DNA from: Betaproteobacteria bacterium | GTDB lineage: Bacteria; Pseudomonadota; Gammaproteobacteria; Burkholderiales; SG8-41 | Length of the DNA: 42,898 nt | Assembly: GCA_016199485.1 (NCBI GenBank) | Contig: JACQGO010000135.1 | Span: forward strand, 1-42,898 | Direction: 5' to 3' | Part shown: one piece after another, positions 7,272 through 16,163 of the stretch | Numbering within the stretch: position 1 is the stretch's first letter | Layout of the letters: each line of letters starts with the position of its first letter | Notes under the pieces: model-generated | The model's input: only the letters and a program-made list of their open reading frames with translations | Told to the model about the DNA's origin: nothing | Databases searched by the model: none | Translations under genes and position numbers: made by a program

Positions 7272-7564
7272 CCGATCCGCTCCCATGCGTCGTGAAAGCC
7301 GCCCGGCATGCGGTCGGGGCCGTGCGGGGAGCCCACATCGGGCCTGCGACCGTCCGGGGCCGGCGGGAGCTTGGGCACCGGGCCGTGCAGCGCGACCCAC
7401 TCCGCCACCGTGCGCGCCGGGGCGCTGCCGGGCGGGCGGGTGCGCAGCGGTCTGCCGTAGCGCGTTTGGCTACCATGGCGCCCCTCGTGCAGCATCGCTC
7501 GCAAGCGTCGGATCGTCTCCCGGGCGCAAGCCAGGTGGCGACCTGCAAGGTCATCGAGATTCAT
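7268..7564 (-). CDS. hypothetical protein
   Basis: 98 aa; overlaps both neighbours by 4-14 nt. Confidence 0.5.
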   Translation of the reverse strand: MNLDDLAGRHLACARETIRRLRAMLHEGRHGSQTRYGRPLRTRPPGSAPARTVAEWVALHGPVPKLPPAPDGRRPDVGSPHGPDRMPGGFHDAWERIG

Positions 7565-7886
7565 CGTCCGCGACTCCGTACATGCCGACGCCGAAGCGCC
7601 GGATGGCTCCCTTGTGGAACAGCGCCTCTAGTGCGCTGCGCACCCTGCGGCCCTCCATCCCCAGCGCACGTGCGATCACGTATGTATGCGCAGGCTCACG
7701 CCCGATCAGCCAGTGCAGCACCCGATCCTGGTAGGTGCCGGCGTACACCGCATCGTGCAGGGTCGAGGCATCCCTCGCCGACCATCCGATGGGGTTCACA
7801 ACCGGCCGCTGCGGCAGCATACGAGCCGCATCACGGCGCCTGAGCGGGGGAAACGGCCGCCGCGCGAACTGCGCGCTGTAGTTCAT
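7551..7886 (-). CDS. hypothetical, winged-helix-like C-terminus
   Basis: LHWLIGREPAHTYVIARALGMEGRRVRSALEALFHKGAIRRFGVGMYGV resembles a wHTH. Confidence 0.55.
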   Translation of the reverse strand: MNYSAQFARRPFPPLRRRDAARMLPQRPVVNPIGWSARDASTLHDAVYAGTYQDRVLHWLIGREPAHTYVIARALGMEGRRVRSALEALFHKGAIRRFGVGMYGVADDESR

Positions 7887-8701
7887 GCGTTCCTCCTCCA
7901 GTTGCGCATGCCCGTGAAGTCGAGCACAAGCGAGGCATCGTGCCGCACCAGGCGGGAGAGCGCCGGCTCCGGGTACAGCTCGGCCAGGCGCGCCGGCGAG
8001 AGGTTGGTGGTGATCCAGGTGTGCCGGCCGGCCCGGTCGCGCGTGCTCAGGATCTCCGCAAACACCCGGCACTCGAAGTCGCTCACTCTTCCGAGGCCGG
8101 GATGGCCGCCCCCCAGCTCGTCCAGCAGCAGCACCGCGGGGGCCGTGAACCGATCGAGCACGCGGCGCTCGGTGAGGCCGCTGTCGTCGAGCTCCGGCGG
8201 GGTGAACAGCCCCTTGGCCCGCGACCAGGCGAACGCCATCACCCGCTCCGGCTTCCGGTGCAGGGTGCGCAGGGCCAGCAGGGCCAGCTCCGTCTTGCCC
8301 GTGCCGGTAGGCCCCCAGAGGAGCGCGTTGCGCGGGCCTGGGCCTGACTCCAGCACGGAAAGCATCTTCCGCTGCGGCGCGGACAGGGCCTCCCGCGCCC
8401 GGGCCCGCGGCTCCCCGTTCTGCCGCAGCAGGCATCCCTCGACCAGCAACGCGCGCCACCGGCCCGGCTCGAGATCCGGGTCGTCCCGGACGATGCGGGC
8501 CACGTCTCGCCCCTGGTCGTCGCGACTCATCACGAACCGCACGACGCCGTCGCTCGCCGTAATGGAGCCGGCCAGGGTTGGCTGGGCGGCCGGGGCGATC
8601 GGGGCTGCCTCAGCGCCGGTGCCGAACCGGGCGGCGGTCTCGCAACCGTTGCACGGGCAGTCCGGTCCGTGGGGGACGGGGTTGGGCGATTGTTCGCTCA
8701 T
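7883..8701 (-). CDS. DnaC/IstB-like AAA+ ATPase (helicase loader)
   Basis: LLWGPTGTGKTELALLAL Walker A, AVLLLDELGGG Walker B, TWITTNLSPARLAE sensor region. Confidence 0.8.
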   Translation of the reverse strand: MSEQSPNPVPHGPDCPCNGCETAARFGTGAEAAPIAPAAQPTLAGSITASDGVVRFVMSRDDQGRDVARIVRDDPDLEPGRWRALLVEGCLLRQNGEPRARAREALSAPQRKMLSVLESGPGPRNALLWGPTGTGKTELALLALRTLHRKPERVMAFAWSRAKGLFTPPELDDSGLTERRVLDRFTAPAVLLLDELGGGHPGLGRVSDFECRVFAEILSTRDRAGRHTWITTNLSPARLAELYPEPALSRLVRHDASLVLDFTGMRNWRRNA

Positions 8702-8871
8702 GGCTCCCCGATCCGTTCCACACCGAAATCGCAGCCATCGTCCGGGGCCGTACTCGGCCGGATGTTGGTCAGTTCGCCGTCGACGATCATCACCGCAGGC
8801 GGGCTCATGCGGCACTCGCCGGTTTTGTCATCCAGCCGTTTCCAGCAGCGGCAGTCCTTGCACGCGATCAT
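8698..8871 (-). CDS. 57-aa CxxC protein
   Basis: MIACKDCRCWKRLDDKTGECRMSPP. Confidence 0.6.
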   Translation of the reverse strand: MIACKDCRCWKRLDDKTGECRMSPPAVMIVDGELTNIRPSTAPDDGCDFGVERIGEP

Positions 8872-9737
8872 GGGAGATCCTCTCCGCGGATGGTCGGCAC
8901 GCCGTCGAACACGGTACTGCGGGGCGGCGTGGCAGCACCGGCGGGGCGTCCGTTCCCGGGCGGTGCGCGCTTGCCGAAGTCGGTGGTCCAGTTCGTGATC
9001 CAGTTGCGCCAACCGGCCTCCCAATCGGCCAGCAGCGTGCCTCGGCTGCGGTGGTAGTCGAGCATCGCCTCGGTCTGCGCCTCCAGCGCCGGCTCGCAGG
9101 CGGTGCCGTACTTCCGCCGGAACCACGCCCGCATGCCCTCGCTGATCAGCAGCGCATCCGGTGCACCCGTGCGTGGCCGTGCCCGTCGGCGCTTCGGCGG
9201 CAGGGCATCCGTCTGTTCGCCCCCCTGCAAGGGGGGTAAGGGGGGTCCCTGTTCCGAAGGAACAGATCTAACAGCTAATGCTGATGTGGCAGGGTCTGAG
9301 CACATGCTCGGGCTCTGCTCGGGCTCTGCTCGGGCTCTGCTTGTGGTCTGCTCAACCACTTGCTCGGGCTCTGCTTGAGGTTGTGCCTGGCGCTTGCCCG
9401 GAGCATGCTTGGCCTGTGCCGCACGCTGCGCCTTGAGGTAGCGCGCCTCCGCATCACCGAGATCCTGGTCGAGCCGCGCGTGCCGCAACTTCGCCGCCTC
9501 GATCCGGAACAGGGCGAGCACGGGCTCCTTCATGCGTCGCCAGTCGCCGATGTGCATCATGACGATCCGCGCAAGCACGATGTCCTCGTTCGGCGGCGGG
9601 CCGTTGCACCAATAGTCGTCGCACAGTCGCTCGTAGGCCCCGCGCTGCGCCGCCGTGAGCCGTGAGGTTTCGATCATCGTCGCCGCCACGAACACGCGCC
9701 GCCATTTCCGCCAGGGGTCAGTCATGGCAAACCACAT
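8868..9737 (-). CDS. DUF1376-like replication initiation/organizer protein
   Basis: WRKWRRVFVAATMIETSRLTAAQRGAYERLCDDYWCNGPPPNEDIVLARI resembles DUF1376; start may be the ATG at 9725. Confidence 0.7.
   Translation of the reverse strand: MWFAMTDPWRKWRRVFVAATMIETSRLTAAQRGAYERLCDDYWCNGPPPNEDIVLARIVMMHIGDWRRMKEPVLALFRIEAAKLRHARLDQDLGDAEARYLKAQRAAQAKHAPGKRQAQPQAEPEQVVEQTTSRARAEPEQSPSMCSDPATSALAVRSVPSEQGPPLPPLQGGEQTDALPPKRRRARPRTGAPDALLISEGMRAWFRRKYGTACEPALEAQTEAMLDYHRSRGTLLADWEAGWRNWITNWTTDFGKRAPPGNGRPAGAATPPRSTVFDGVPTIRGEDLP
9306..9383. repeat. 11-bp tandem repeat gctcgggctct (three perfect copies, two degenerate, one further perfect copy)
   Basis: Copies at 9306, 9317, 9328; degenerate at 9339 and 9350; perfect again at 9362. 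Confidence 0.95.
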
Positions 9738-9779
9738 CCTCCTGAGTCAGGCGGTCAGAAGGCCTCATCGGCTGCCTTC

Positions 9780-10025
9780 TTAGTTGAAGCCCGCTACGTA
9801 ATAGATCAACTTCCACCGCCAGAACGATTCGTAATCTTTGCGCCACACATGCCGTCCATGGCGCGAGCACGGCCAGCCAGAGCCTCTAAGGCCCGACAGA
9901 TATGTTTTTTCACACACGCATGGCCGGTAAAGTCGCGTGAATATCCAGGTAATCGCGAATGCGACGCCGTAGAAACATAGCCACATGAAAAAAATTACAA
10001 ATAACGCCACACCCATCGCTTCCAT
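9780..10025 (-). CDS. hypothetical TM protein
   Basis: 81 aa with hydrophobic N-terminus MGVALFVIFFMWLCFYGVAFAITWIF. Confidence 0.5.
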   Translation of the reverse strand: MEAMGVALFVIFFMWLCFYGVAFAITWIFTRLYRPCVCEKTYLSGLRGSGWPCSRHGRHVWRKDYESFWRWKLIYYVAGFN

Positions 10026-10229
10026 CTATTCGCCCCGCGTTGATGGTTCTTTGGCATCCGCGGTCTTCTGCACAGCGCGCACCTGCCGGTCGATCCGGAT
10101 CAGCACCTCGATCTGCCGCGCCAGCCCGAAGGCCACGCTGTCCGGCTCCTCCATCGGCAGCGGCCGGCAGCGCATTTCCGCCGCGTACCCGTCACCCAGG
10201 CGGTCCTCGATCACGAACACGATGCGCAT
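10026..10229 (-). CDS. hypothetical protein
   Basis: 67 aa; adjacent to upstream ATPase gene. Confidence 0.45.
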   Translation of the reverse strand: MRIVFVIEDRLGDGYAAEMRCRPLPMEEPDSVAFGLARQIEVLIRIDRQVRAVQKTADAKEPSTRGE

Positions 10230-10240
10230 GTCCCGCTCCG

Positions 10241-11147
10241 TCAGGCCGTGGGCTGCTGGTGTCCTTCCGCCGGCGCGGCGCTATCGGATGCCGGCGCGGC
10301 GGCCTTCGAGATCTCCGCCTCGATGTAGGCCGCGATCCGCGCAAAGTCGTCATAGGTGGCCTTCTCCCGCACCTTCGGCTTGACTTTGGCCCACCACGTG
10401 CGGAGGGCGCCGGCATTCGATAGCGCAGGATTGCCGACCTGCTCCTCGACCCACGCCCGGATCAAACTCTTCCCGGTGCGCAGCCAGGCGATGATCTGCT
10501 TGCCTGTCTCCTCGGTCGGGGCGAACGGGATGGTGGGCGAGAAGAGCCCTGTGCGATCCTTGCTCGCAAGCGCCTGGTGCTTGATGTCGAGGTCGAGCAC
10601 CAGATCGAACTCGTAGTCCATGCCTTCGCGCTGGATCGGGGCCATGCCGACCTTGCGGGGCACCTGCTTGCCGCGCTTGTCCTCCTCCAGCACATACGCC
10701 ACCTTGCTGCGCATGGTGGCGATCAGGTGGATGCGGGGCCGGAGGATGGCGGCGCGGAACCGCTCATGCTCTGGAGTGAGCTGCCCCCAATTCGTGAAGC
10801 TGTTCCCTCCCCGGGCGTCGAGTTTTTCCTTGCGGTCTAGAATGCCGCCCTCGCCCGACCACTGGTGCGAGGCGGAATCGACGATCATGCCCATGTAGCC
10901 GCCGTCGCTGGCGGCCTTCATGGCCTCGATGTACTTGTCGACCGTGTAAGGTGGATCGAGCTGGCAGACATCAAACGTGAAGCGGTCTGCGTAGAGCGCC
11001 GCCGAGCCATTCTCGGTATCGATCAGCGCCCACTTCCCGCCAAGGCCCTTGGCGAGCACCAGTGCCGTCCAGGTCTTGCCGCTCCCGCTCGGGCCCGTCA
11101 GGGCGGCCCGCAAACGCGTCTCGACCCGTTCCGCCGGTCTGAACATT
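10241..11147 (-). CDS. AAA/RecA-like phage nucleotide-binding protein (Sak4/AAA_24-like)
   Basis: ALTGPSGSGKTWTALVLAKGL Walker A, GMIVDSASHQW, IHLIATMRSK; GGAGAG RBS. Confidence 0.75.
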
Positions 11148-11443
11148 TCATCTCTCCGATGGATAGAGGCCATGGCCGGGCTTGAGTACCGGCTCCTTTT
11201 CGGATGCCAAGGCAGCCTTATGCGCAAGCATCTTCGGGCCTGGCGTTGTGCATAGGTGCTTCCGGTTGTCTGCCCGTCGCCGTAGCTTGGGTTCGACTTT
11301 CCGCACCAGTTGCTATCAGTGCAACGCGAGGGCGTGTCCATCCACGCCGCATGGCCTCCGGAACCGGCCGGATGCTCGTAGGGTGGAGTCCCCTGGCAGG
11401 CGTTGCCGCTCTGCCCAGCCGGCCGGCACCGCAGGCTGCGCGG

Positions 11444-11794
11444 TCAATCCCTCCGCTCGCCCGTGGGGGTGTAGTGCCGGGCATGCGAGGCGAGCGCCTC
11501 CATCGCGCATTCGAGCGCGTGGTGCTCCGCCAGCAGGCGCTCGACCCGCCGGGCCACCACAGCCACCAGCGCGGCCTGCTGTGCGCGGGCCGCTGCCGGG
11601 GACAGGGCGCACTCGCGGGGGAAGGCGCCCACCGCCAGTTCAGCCCCCGCTCGGGCGATGTCCTTGCACTGCTCGATCAGGTCGTCCGCTTGCCGGTCCA
11701 CCCGCGGCCCGGGGCCGAACGCGACGCGGCCCACCCGGGGCTTCTCGGTCAGCACGGCGATACCGCCCACTGCTCCATCAGGGAAGTTCGTCAT
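11444..11794 (-). CDS. hypothetical protein
   Basis: 116 aa; 4-nt overlap with upstream ORF. Confidence 0.5.
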   Translation of the reverse strand: MTNFPDGAVGGIAVLTEKPRVGRVAFGPGPRVDRQADDLIEQCKDIARAGAELAVGAFPRECALSPAAARAQQAALVAVVARRVERLLAEHHALECAMEALASHARHYTPTGERRD

Positions 11795-12030
11795 CGGCTT
11801 GCCCTCAGCTTGCGGTTCAGGTCTTCCCCCATCCGCGCGCGGCGCACCCGCACCGCACGGTGCCAGGCCATTCCCCCGGCCTCGTGCTCGAGGGCTGGCA
11901 GGCGCCCCAGCACCTCGCGCAGCAGCCCTTCGATCCGGGCGCCCTGCTCGTACGAGGCCGCGATCTGCCGGCGCAGATCGTCGTGCGCATCGCCGGCGGT
12001 CGGTTTCGGATCAGGGTGTGGCCCGGCCAT
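11791..12030 (-). CDS. hypothetical protein
   Basis: 79 aa. Confidence 0.5.
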   Translation of the reverse strand: MAGPHPDPKPTAGDAHDDLRRQIAASYEQGARIEGLLREVLGRLPALEHEAGGMAWHRAVRVRRARMGEDLNRKLRASR

Positions 12031-12166
12031 GCCTACCTCGCTTGGGATAGCGCCCCAGCCCCATGCAAGAGCCGGGGCGCCGCACTATGACACGCAACGC
12101 GCCCGTCGCCGGGCAGCAGGTACGGCTCCGCGGGATCGGATCGTGAAGGAGTACACGGTCCGCGCA

Positions 12167-12415
12167 TCATGGCCGCCCTTCCGCTGTGCCCGCCGATATT
12201 GGCCCCTCGGCGGTACGGGTGGACTTCTCGTGCTGCCGACGCGCATTCTCGCGCAGCATCCGGCCGAACAGCGCACGCCCGCGGGCCACCTGCCCGGGCA
12301 GGGCCGCCCGCGGCCGCTGCGCCAGCGTGCGCACGCTGGCATAGCGCTGCTGCGGCGTCTCGCCGCTGGTGAGGCGCAGGCGCTCCGCCTGCCGGGCCCG
12401 CGAGGCGGCGCTCAT
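12167..12415 (-). CDS. hypothetical basic protein
   Basis: 82 aa; ATGA-type overlap with upstream ORF. Confidence 0.5.
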   Translation of the reverse strand: MSAASRARQAERLRLTSGETPQQRYASVRTLAQRPRAALPGQVARGRALFGRMLRENARRQHEKSTRTAEGPISAGTAEGRP

Positions 12416-12756
12416 GCGCGTTCCCCATTGAGCCGGCGTGCCTCTGCCAATTCCTCCGCCCGCCGGGCCAGGAGTCGGGCCAGCGGAGGCACGATCGTGA
12501 CTTCGGCTCCCCGCAGAACGAGCGTGCCGGCCTCGACTTCAAATCGGTCATCGAATCGCGCGACCCGCCTGCAGCCGTTGAGGATTTCAACCCTCAATGG
12601 AACCTCGTAGCGCTCGAGTTTGACTCTCGACGCCTCGCCGACACAGCCCGACACCATGAATGCGAAGACGGAATCGCTGAAATCTATGCCGTCGATGATG
12701 ACGGAGCCGAAGCCCATGCTGTTCAAGTGGATCGTGACGTCATGCTTTCCGCTCAC
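12412..12756 (-). CDS. hypothetical protein
   Basis: GTG start overlapping the upstream stop (GTGA); MSGKHDVTIHLNSMGFGSVIIDGIDFSDSVFAFMVSG. Confidence 0.55.
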   Translation of the reverse strand: MSGKHDVTIHLNSMGFGSVIIDGIDFSDSVFAFMVSGCVGEASRVKLERYEVPLRVEILNGCRRVARFDDRFEVEAGTLVLRGAEVTIVPPLARLLARRAEELAEARRLNGERA

Positions 12757-13286
12757 GCTCCCCTCCGCCGCTGGTCGAGCCGCACCACACCCGCCCCGGC
12801 CGCCTGCTCGGCGCCGGCCAGCAGCCGGTGCACGTCCTCCAGCAGGGCGTAGGCCGCATCGCCGATGCGCCGGAGTTCCGGCCCGCTGATCGCCGCCCCC
12901 GCATCTCCCCCGGGCGCCAGCGCCGTGCGCAGCTCGCCCGAGACGCGCCCCAGGTCCTCGGCCAGCCGCAGCCCCACGTCGCGCAGCTCGCCCGCCGCCG
13001 GCCGCGCGCGCCATGCCGCGACCGCCACGTGGCCGTAGCGCCGGCAGAGCCAGTCCAGCACCGGGCCTGCCCCACCGGCGAGGTCGAGCACGTCCAGCGC
13101 CCGCTCGATGCCGAGCTTGTGCGCCTCGGCGTGCGGGTTGAGCTCGTTCATGAGCGTCGAGTACGGGATGCCCAGGTCGGCCGCGACGGCCTTCGGGCCG
13201 TGGTCGCGCATCGTCAAACGGATCAGGTCGTACAGCTCCTCCTTCTCGCCGGGTCGCATCGGTCGGTAATCTCCGGTTGATCGCAC
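12753..13286 (-). CDS. phage regulatory CII-like protein (Phage_CP76-type)
   Basis: LYDLIRLTMRDHGPKAVAADLGIPYSTLMNELNPHAEAHKLGIERALDVLDLAGGAGPVLDWLCRRYG. Confidence 0.75.
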   Translation of the reverse strand: MRSTGDYRPMRPGEKEELYDLIRLTMRDHGPKAVAADLGIPYSTLMNELNPHAEAHKLGIERALDVLDLAGGAGPVLDWLCRRYGHVAVAAWRARPAAGELRDVGLRLAEDLGRVSGELRTALAPGGDAGAAISGPELRRIGDAAYALLEDVHRLLAGAEQAAGAGVVRLDQRRRGA

Positions 13287-13427
13287 CGTTGTAATCAGCC
13301 CGCGGGGCGGGCACGCTGGGGGTGTCCGTTACCCCGGCCCCGCCCCGCCGGCCTTGGCCGTCCGTGGCGTCCCTCCGTGGAGGACTGCGGCGCCATCCCT
13401 GGCCCGGCGGCCGTCCTGGCCGCCCTC

Positions 13428-13532
13428 TCACTCTCCTTCGTCCAACATCACCGCGAAGTTCCAGCCGATCCAGACCAGGATGGCCAGAGCCACGCCGAGA
13501 AGCCCCGCAACCGCACCGATCAGCCAAGCCAT
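13428..13532 (-). CDS. 34-aa single-TM protein (absent from the ORF track)
   Basis: My translation: MAWLIGAVAGLLGVALAILVWIGWNFAVMLDEGE. Confidence 0.35.
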   Translation of the reverse strand: MAWLIGAVAGLLGVALAILVWIGWNFAVMLDEGE

Positions 13533-13542
13533 GCGCTCCTCC

Positions 13543-13857
13543 TCAGTTCATTCCGGGCGGCGGGGACGCCCCGACCAGCAGCCCGGCCGCGCGCAGGTTC
13601 GCCAGCAGCATCGCCTGGGCATGCACCTGCGCCTGCAGCTCGGCCGGCGAGCCGCCGGGCGCGGTGGTATCGCGCAGCATGGCCATCCCCGCCGGCGTGA
13701 ACGCGCGGAAGAACGGCAGGTAGGCGACGACCCAGACTGTCTCCGGCGTGAAGAACTCCGGCTTCACACAGACGCTGGCGAGGATCGGGCCATCTCCGGC
13801 CGCCTCGTTCCGCGCCCGCCCGAGCCACAGCCTCCGCCAGAAGGGACGCATCTCCAT
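13543..13857 (-). CDS. hypothetical protein
   Basis: 104 aa MEMRPFWRRLWLGRARNEAAGDGPILASVCVKPEFF... Confidence 0.5.
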   Translation of the reverse strand: MEMRPFWRRLWLGRARNEAAGDGPILASVCVKPEFFTPETVWVVAYLPFFRAFTPAGMAMLRDTTAPGGSPAELQAQVHAQAMLLANLRAAGLLVGASPPPGMN

Positions 13858-13936
13858 CTCCGATGGAAGGGCGCCGGGCCGCCCGAGAGAGGGCATCCGC
13901 CGGCCGATCCCGGCGGACGCACGGCCCGGCGCCTGC

Positions 13937-14194
13937 TCACGCCGCCGGGGGCGACTCGGGGTCGGGCGCCTCGATCGCGCGCACCTCGAGACCACGCACC
14001 AGCGGCTTGCGGCGCCGCATCGACTCCAGCCCGGCCACGACCAGCGCCTCCAGCGCGTTGCTCCAGGAGCCGCGCATGTCGTCCACGCCGAACCGGTCGA
14101 CCGCCTCCACCACGTCCCTGCGCAGCCGGGCGGTCTTGCTGACGCGGATATCCGAGTTCATCTCCTCGCGGGTTGCGTCCTGCAGCGCCGTCAT
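13937..14194 (-). CDS. small RHH-like putative DNA-binding protein
   Basis: DIRVSKTARLRRDVVEAVDRFGVDDMRGSWSNALEALVVAGLESMRRR; divergent from the recombinase gene. Confidence 0.45.
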   Translation of the reverse strand: MTALQDATREEMNSDIRVSKTARLRRDVVEAVDRFGVDDMRGSWSNALEALVVAGLESMRRRKPLVRGLEVRAIEAPDPESPPAA

Positions 14195-14216
14195 CGTGCC
14201 CTCCGATCTCGCGTGT

Positions 14217-14250
14217 GGTAAGGTGTCGCCTCAGGTAAGACGATGGTAAG
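14217..14250. promoter_or_regulatory. divergent intergenic region with three GGTAAG direct repeats
   Basis: GGTAAG at 14217, 14234 and 14245 between divergent genes. Confidence 0.35.
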
Positions 14251-14271
14251 CGGCTATGATCGTTCTGTCAA

Positions 14272-14874
14272 GTGGAAAATGACGTGGCTGCGGGCTCCGC
14301 CGGCGCGCGTCCCTGGGCGCGGCTCCACCTGCGCGCCGCCATGGTGCTGCTCGGCACCGGCCTCCGCGCCGAGGAGCTGCTGCACCTGCCCTGGCGCCAC
14401 GTCGACCTGGCCGGCGGGGCCGTCCACATCCGCGCCCACGGCGGTTGGGCGCCCAAGGAGCGCCGCGAGAAGACCATCCCCTTGCCGGCCGGGCTGCTCG
14501 AGTACCTGCGCGCCGAGCGCGCCGCCCGGCCCGGCGAGACGTGGCTGCTCGACGACGGCCACGGGGGCCGCGCCTACCCGCGCCGGAACACGCTCACCGC
14601 CGCGTTCGCCCGCCACCTGGCGGCCATCGGCGCCCCGCCCGGCGTCAAGCCCCTGCACGGCTTCCGCGCCCTCTACGCCAGCACCCTCCACCAGGCCGGC
14701 GTCGACGTCGCCACCATCCAGCAGCTGATGGGCCACCGCCAGATCGCCGTCACCCAGGGCTACCTCGCCGATCCCTCCGCCCGCGCCCGCGACGCCGTCG
14801 CGCGCCTCACCCTGCCCGCCCCTGCTGGCAACACGCTTGGCAACGCACCTGCGCGGAAGATCGCACCACGCTGA
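14272..14874 (+). CDS. tyrosine recombinase, catalytic domain only
   Basis: GTGLRAEELLHLPWRHVDL (Arg), LHGFRALYAST (HxxR), LMGHRQIAVTQGYL (GH and Tyr); an in-frame stop lies just upstream of the GTG start. Confidence 0.8.
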   Translation: MENDVAAGSAGARPWARLHLRAAMVLLGTGLRAEELLHLPWRHVDLAGGAVHIRAHGGWAPKERREKTIPLPAGLLEYLRAERAARPGETWLLDDGHGGRAYPRRNTLTAAFARHLAAIGAPPGVKPLHGFRALYASTLHQAGVDVATIQQLMGHRQIAVTQGYLADPSARARDAVARLTLPAPAGNTLGNAPARKIAPR

Positions 14875-14993
14875 TACGACATACAATCCCGCGCACGCCG
14901 ATGTGGACGATGAGGATAGACACTCCACGCAGCGGATCGCGCGTAAGGCCTACTCCGCGTGTAATGTCCGTCCGCGCCTCCGTCGCAATCTCG

Positions 14994-15090
14994 ACTGGCA
15001 ACAACTGGCAACGATGTGGCGTTGCCGCCACACATGGCCTATCTGTCTAAGTCACTGATAAGATTGACGGTGTGGTGTATGCGCCACACG
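14994..15090. promoter_or_regulatory. cluster of direct and inverted repeats downstream of the recombinase (operator or att candidate)
   Basis: ACTGGCAAC x2 (14994, 15004); perfect 7-bp inverted repeat TGTGGCG-TTGC-CGCCACA (15015-15032); nearby GTGTGG-N8-CCACAC. Confidence 0.4.
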
Positions 15091-15264
15091 ACGGCATGCA
15101 GAGTGTGTGTCAATTTTGCAAAGTAGGCCTCAAACCGAAACTTAACACATTGTAACGACAGATGATTTCCTGGGATACATTGGCACGCATACTGCATAGA
15201 TATAGGCAGATACGAGGCAGCAGCGCCCCGGCCGCCCGCCGGGATCACGAACAGGGAGAGCGCC

Positions 15265-15621
15265 GTGATCGAGTACACAATACCCGCCGATTGCAGCAAT
15301 GCAGCCCTAGTGGGGCGGACAGTGCACATCTACAGCCGCGCACGGCACCCACAGCACGGCGACGTGCTCTTCGCCCTCCTCGGCGAGTCGCAGCAGGTAA
15401 TCCTCCGTGCGGCGGCGAATCCCGAGGCGGTCAGGGTGTACGAGGCCGGCATTGCCGCGATACGAGCCGCAAGGCGGGCGGAAATGTTGGCCGAGACACG
15501 GGCCGCCGATGCGTGGGATCGCGTCTACAATGAGGGTGGCGACGGCTACAATCTGTACCGCAGCCCGCGCGACCAGCGAGACAACACCCCCTGGCATAAG
15601 GGCGACGACCAGATGGAGTAG
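15265..15621 (+). CDS. hypothetical protein
   Basis: GTG start with AGGGAGAGCGCC upstream; 118 aa. Confidence 0.6.
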   Translation: MIEYTIPADCSNAALVGRTVHIYSRARHPQHGDVLFALLGESQQVILRAAANPEAVRVYEAGIAAIRAARRAEMLAETRAADAWDRVYNEGGDGYNLYRSPRDQRDNTPWHKGDDQME

Positions 15622-15663
15622 GCGCCCCGGCGCAACCGGGATCACGTGCAACACGAGGACACC

Positions 15664-15981
15664 ATGGACACCACCTACGCGATCTACAGCAGTGCATTCC
15701 ACGGCGGGGGCCGTGAGGGCGCACACTACTCGGAGCGTGGCTATCTCTTCAGCCGCCATCGGAGCGAGGCCGCAGCGATCAGGCACTATCGCTCTTGGAT
15801 TCGAGGGCACGGCGATTGCCGGTGCGGCGCCCCGATCCTGATAGTGGAGTACACCGGCGCGGGCCGCAGAGCATTCTTGCACCCGCGCTGGCCGGACGAC
15901 ACACTCCCCGACTTGGTCGAGCGCCACGGGAGCGTCACGCATAACGACCGGACCGGCGGCTATCGCATCGTGCTCGATTGA
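15664..15981 (+). CDS. hypothetical protein
   Basis: MDTTYAIYSSAFHGGGREGAHYSERGYLFSRHRSEAAAIRHYRSW... Confidence 0.55.
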   Translation: MDTTYAIYSSAFHGGGREGAHYSERGYLFSRHRSEAAAIRHYRSWIRGHGDCRCGAPILIVEYTGAGRRAFLHPRWPDDTLPDLVERHGSVTHNDRTGGYRIVLD

Positions 15982-16163
15982 CCACAACAAGGGGACTCCC
16001 AAAGATACTTTGGGACCATACTCGCTGGGTAGCCGGGAAGGCGGACGGTAAACGCGCCGACCTGCACTGCGCCGACCTGCACTGCGCCAAGCTGCCGACT
16101 GGCTGGCGCAACAACCCCCGCCCGCCTGAGCCCAGCGGCGAGCGCGGGAACGTCCCGCGCTGA
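15978..16163 (+). CDS. mini pentapeptide-repeat-like protein (low support)
   Basis: TTG start; RADLHCADLHCAKL encoded by a 15-bp tandem repeat at 16056-16085. Confidence 0.3.
   Translation: MTTTRGLPKILWDHTRWVAGKADGKRADLHCADLHCAKLPTGWRNNPRPPEPSGERGNVPR

Noticed and set aside
7271-7400. N-terminal extension of the methyltransferase ORF
   Set aside because: The extension is Arg/Pro/Gly-rich and overlaps the upstream ORF; the MTFERIEIGPHVLYRGD start at 7271 fits methyltransferase N-termini.
11182-12610. Long plus-strand ORFs (302 and 468 aa)
   Set aside because: Pro/Arg/Ala-rich shadow translations of the GC-rich minus-strand replication/regulatory genes.
12753-13286. CI-type repressor in the control region
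   Set aside because: The CII/CP76-like protein is the only clear regulator there; no protein with both HTH and S24 peptidase signatures was seen, so stable lysogeny control remains unproven.
16056-16085. Pentapeptide-repeat (Qnr/McbG-like) gyrase protector
   Set aside because: Only two perfect ADLHC units plus one partial in a 61-aa TTG-start ORF; far too short for a beta-helix of that family.
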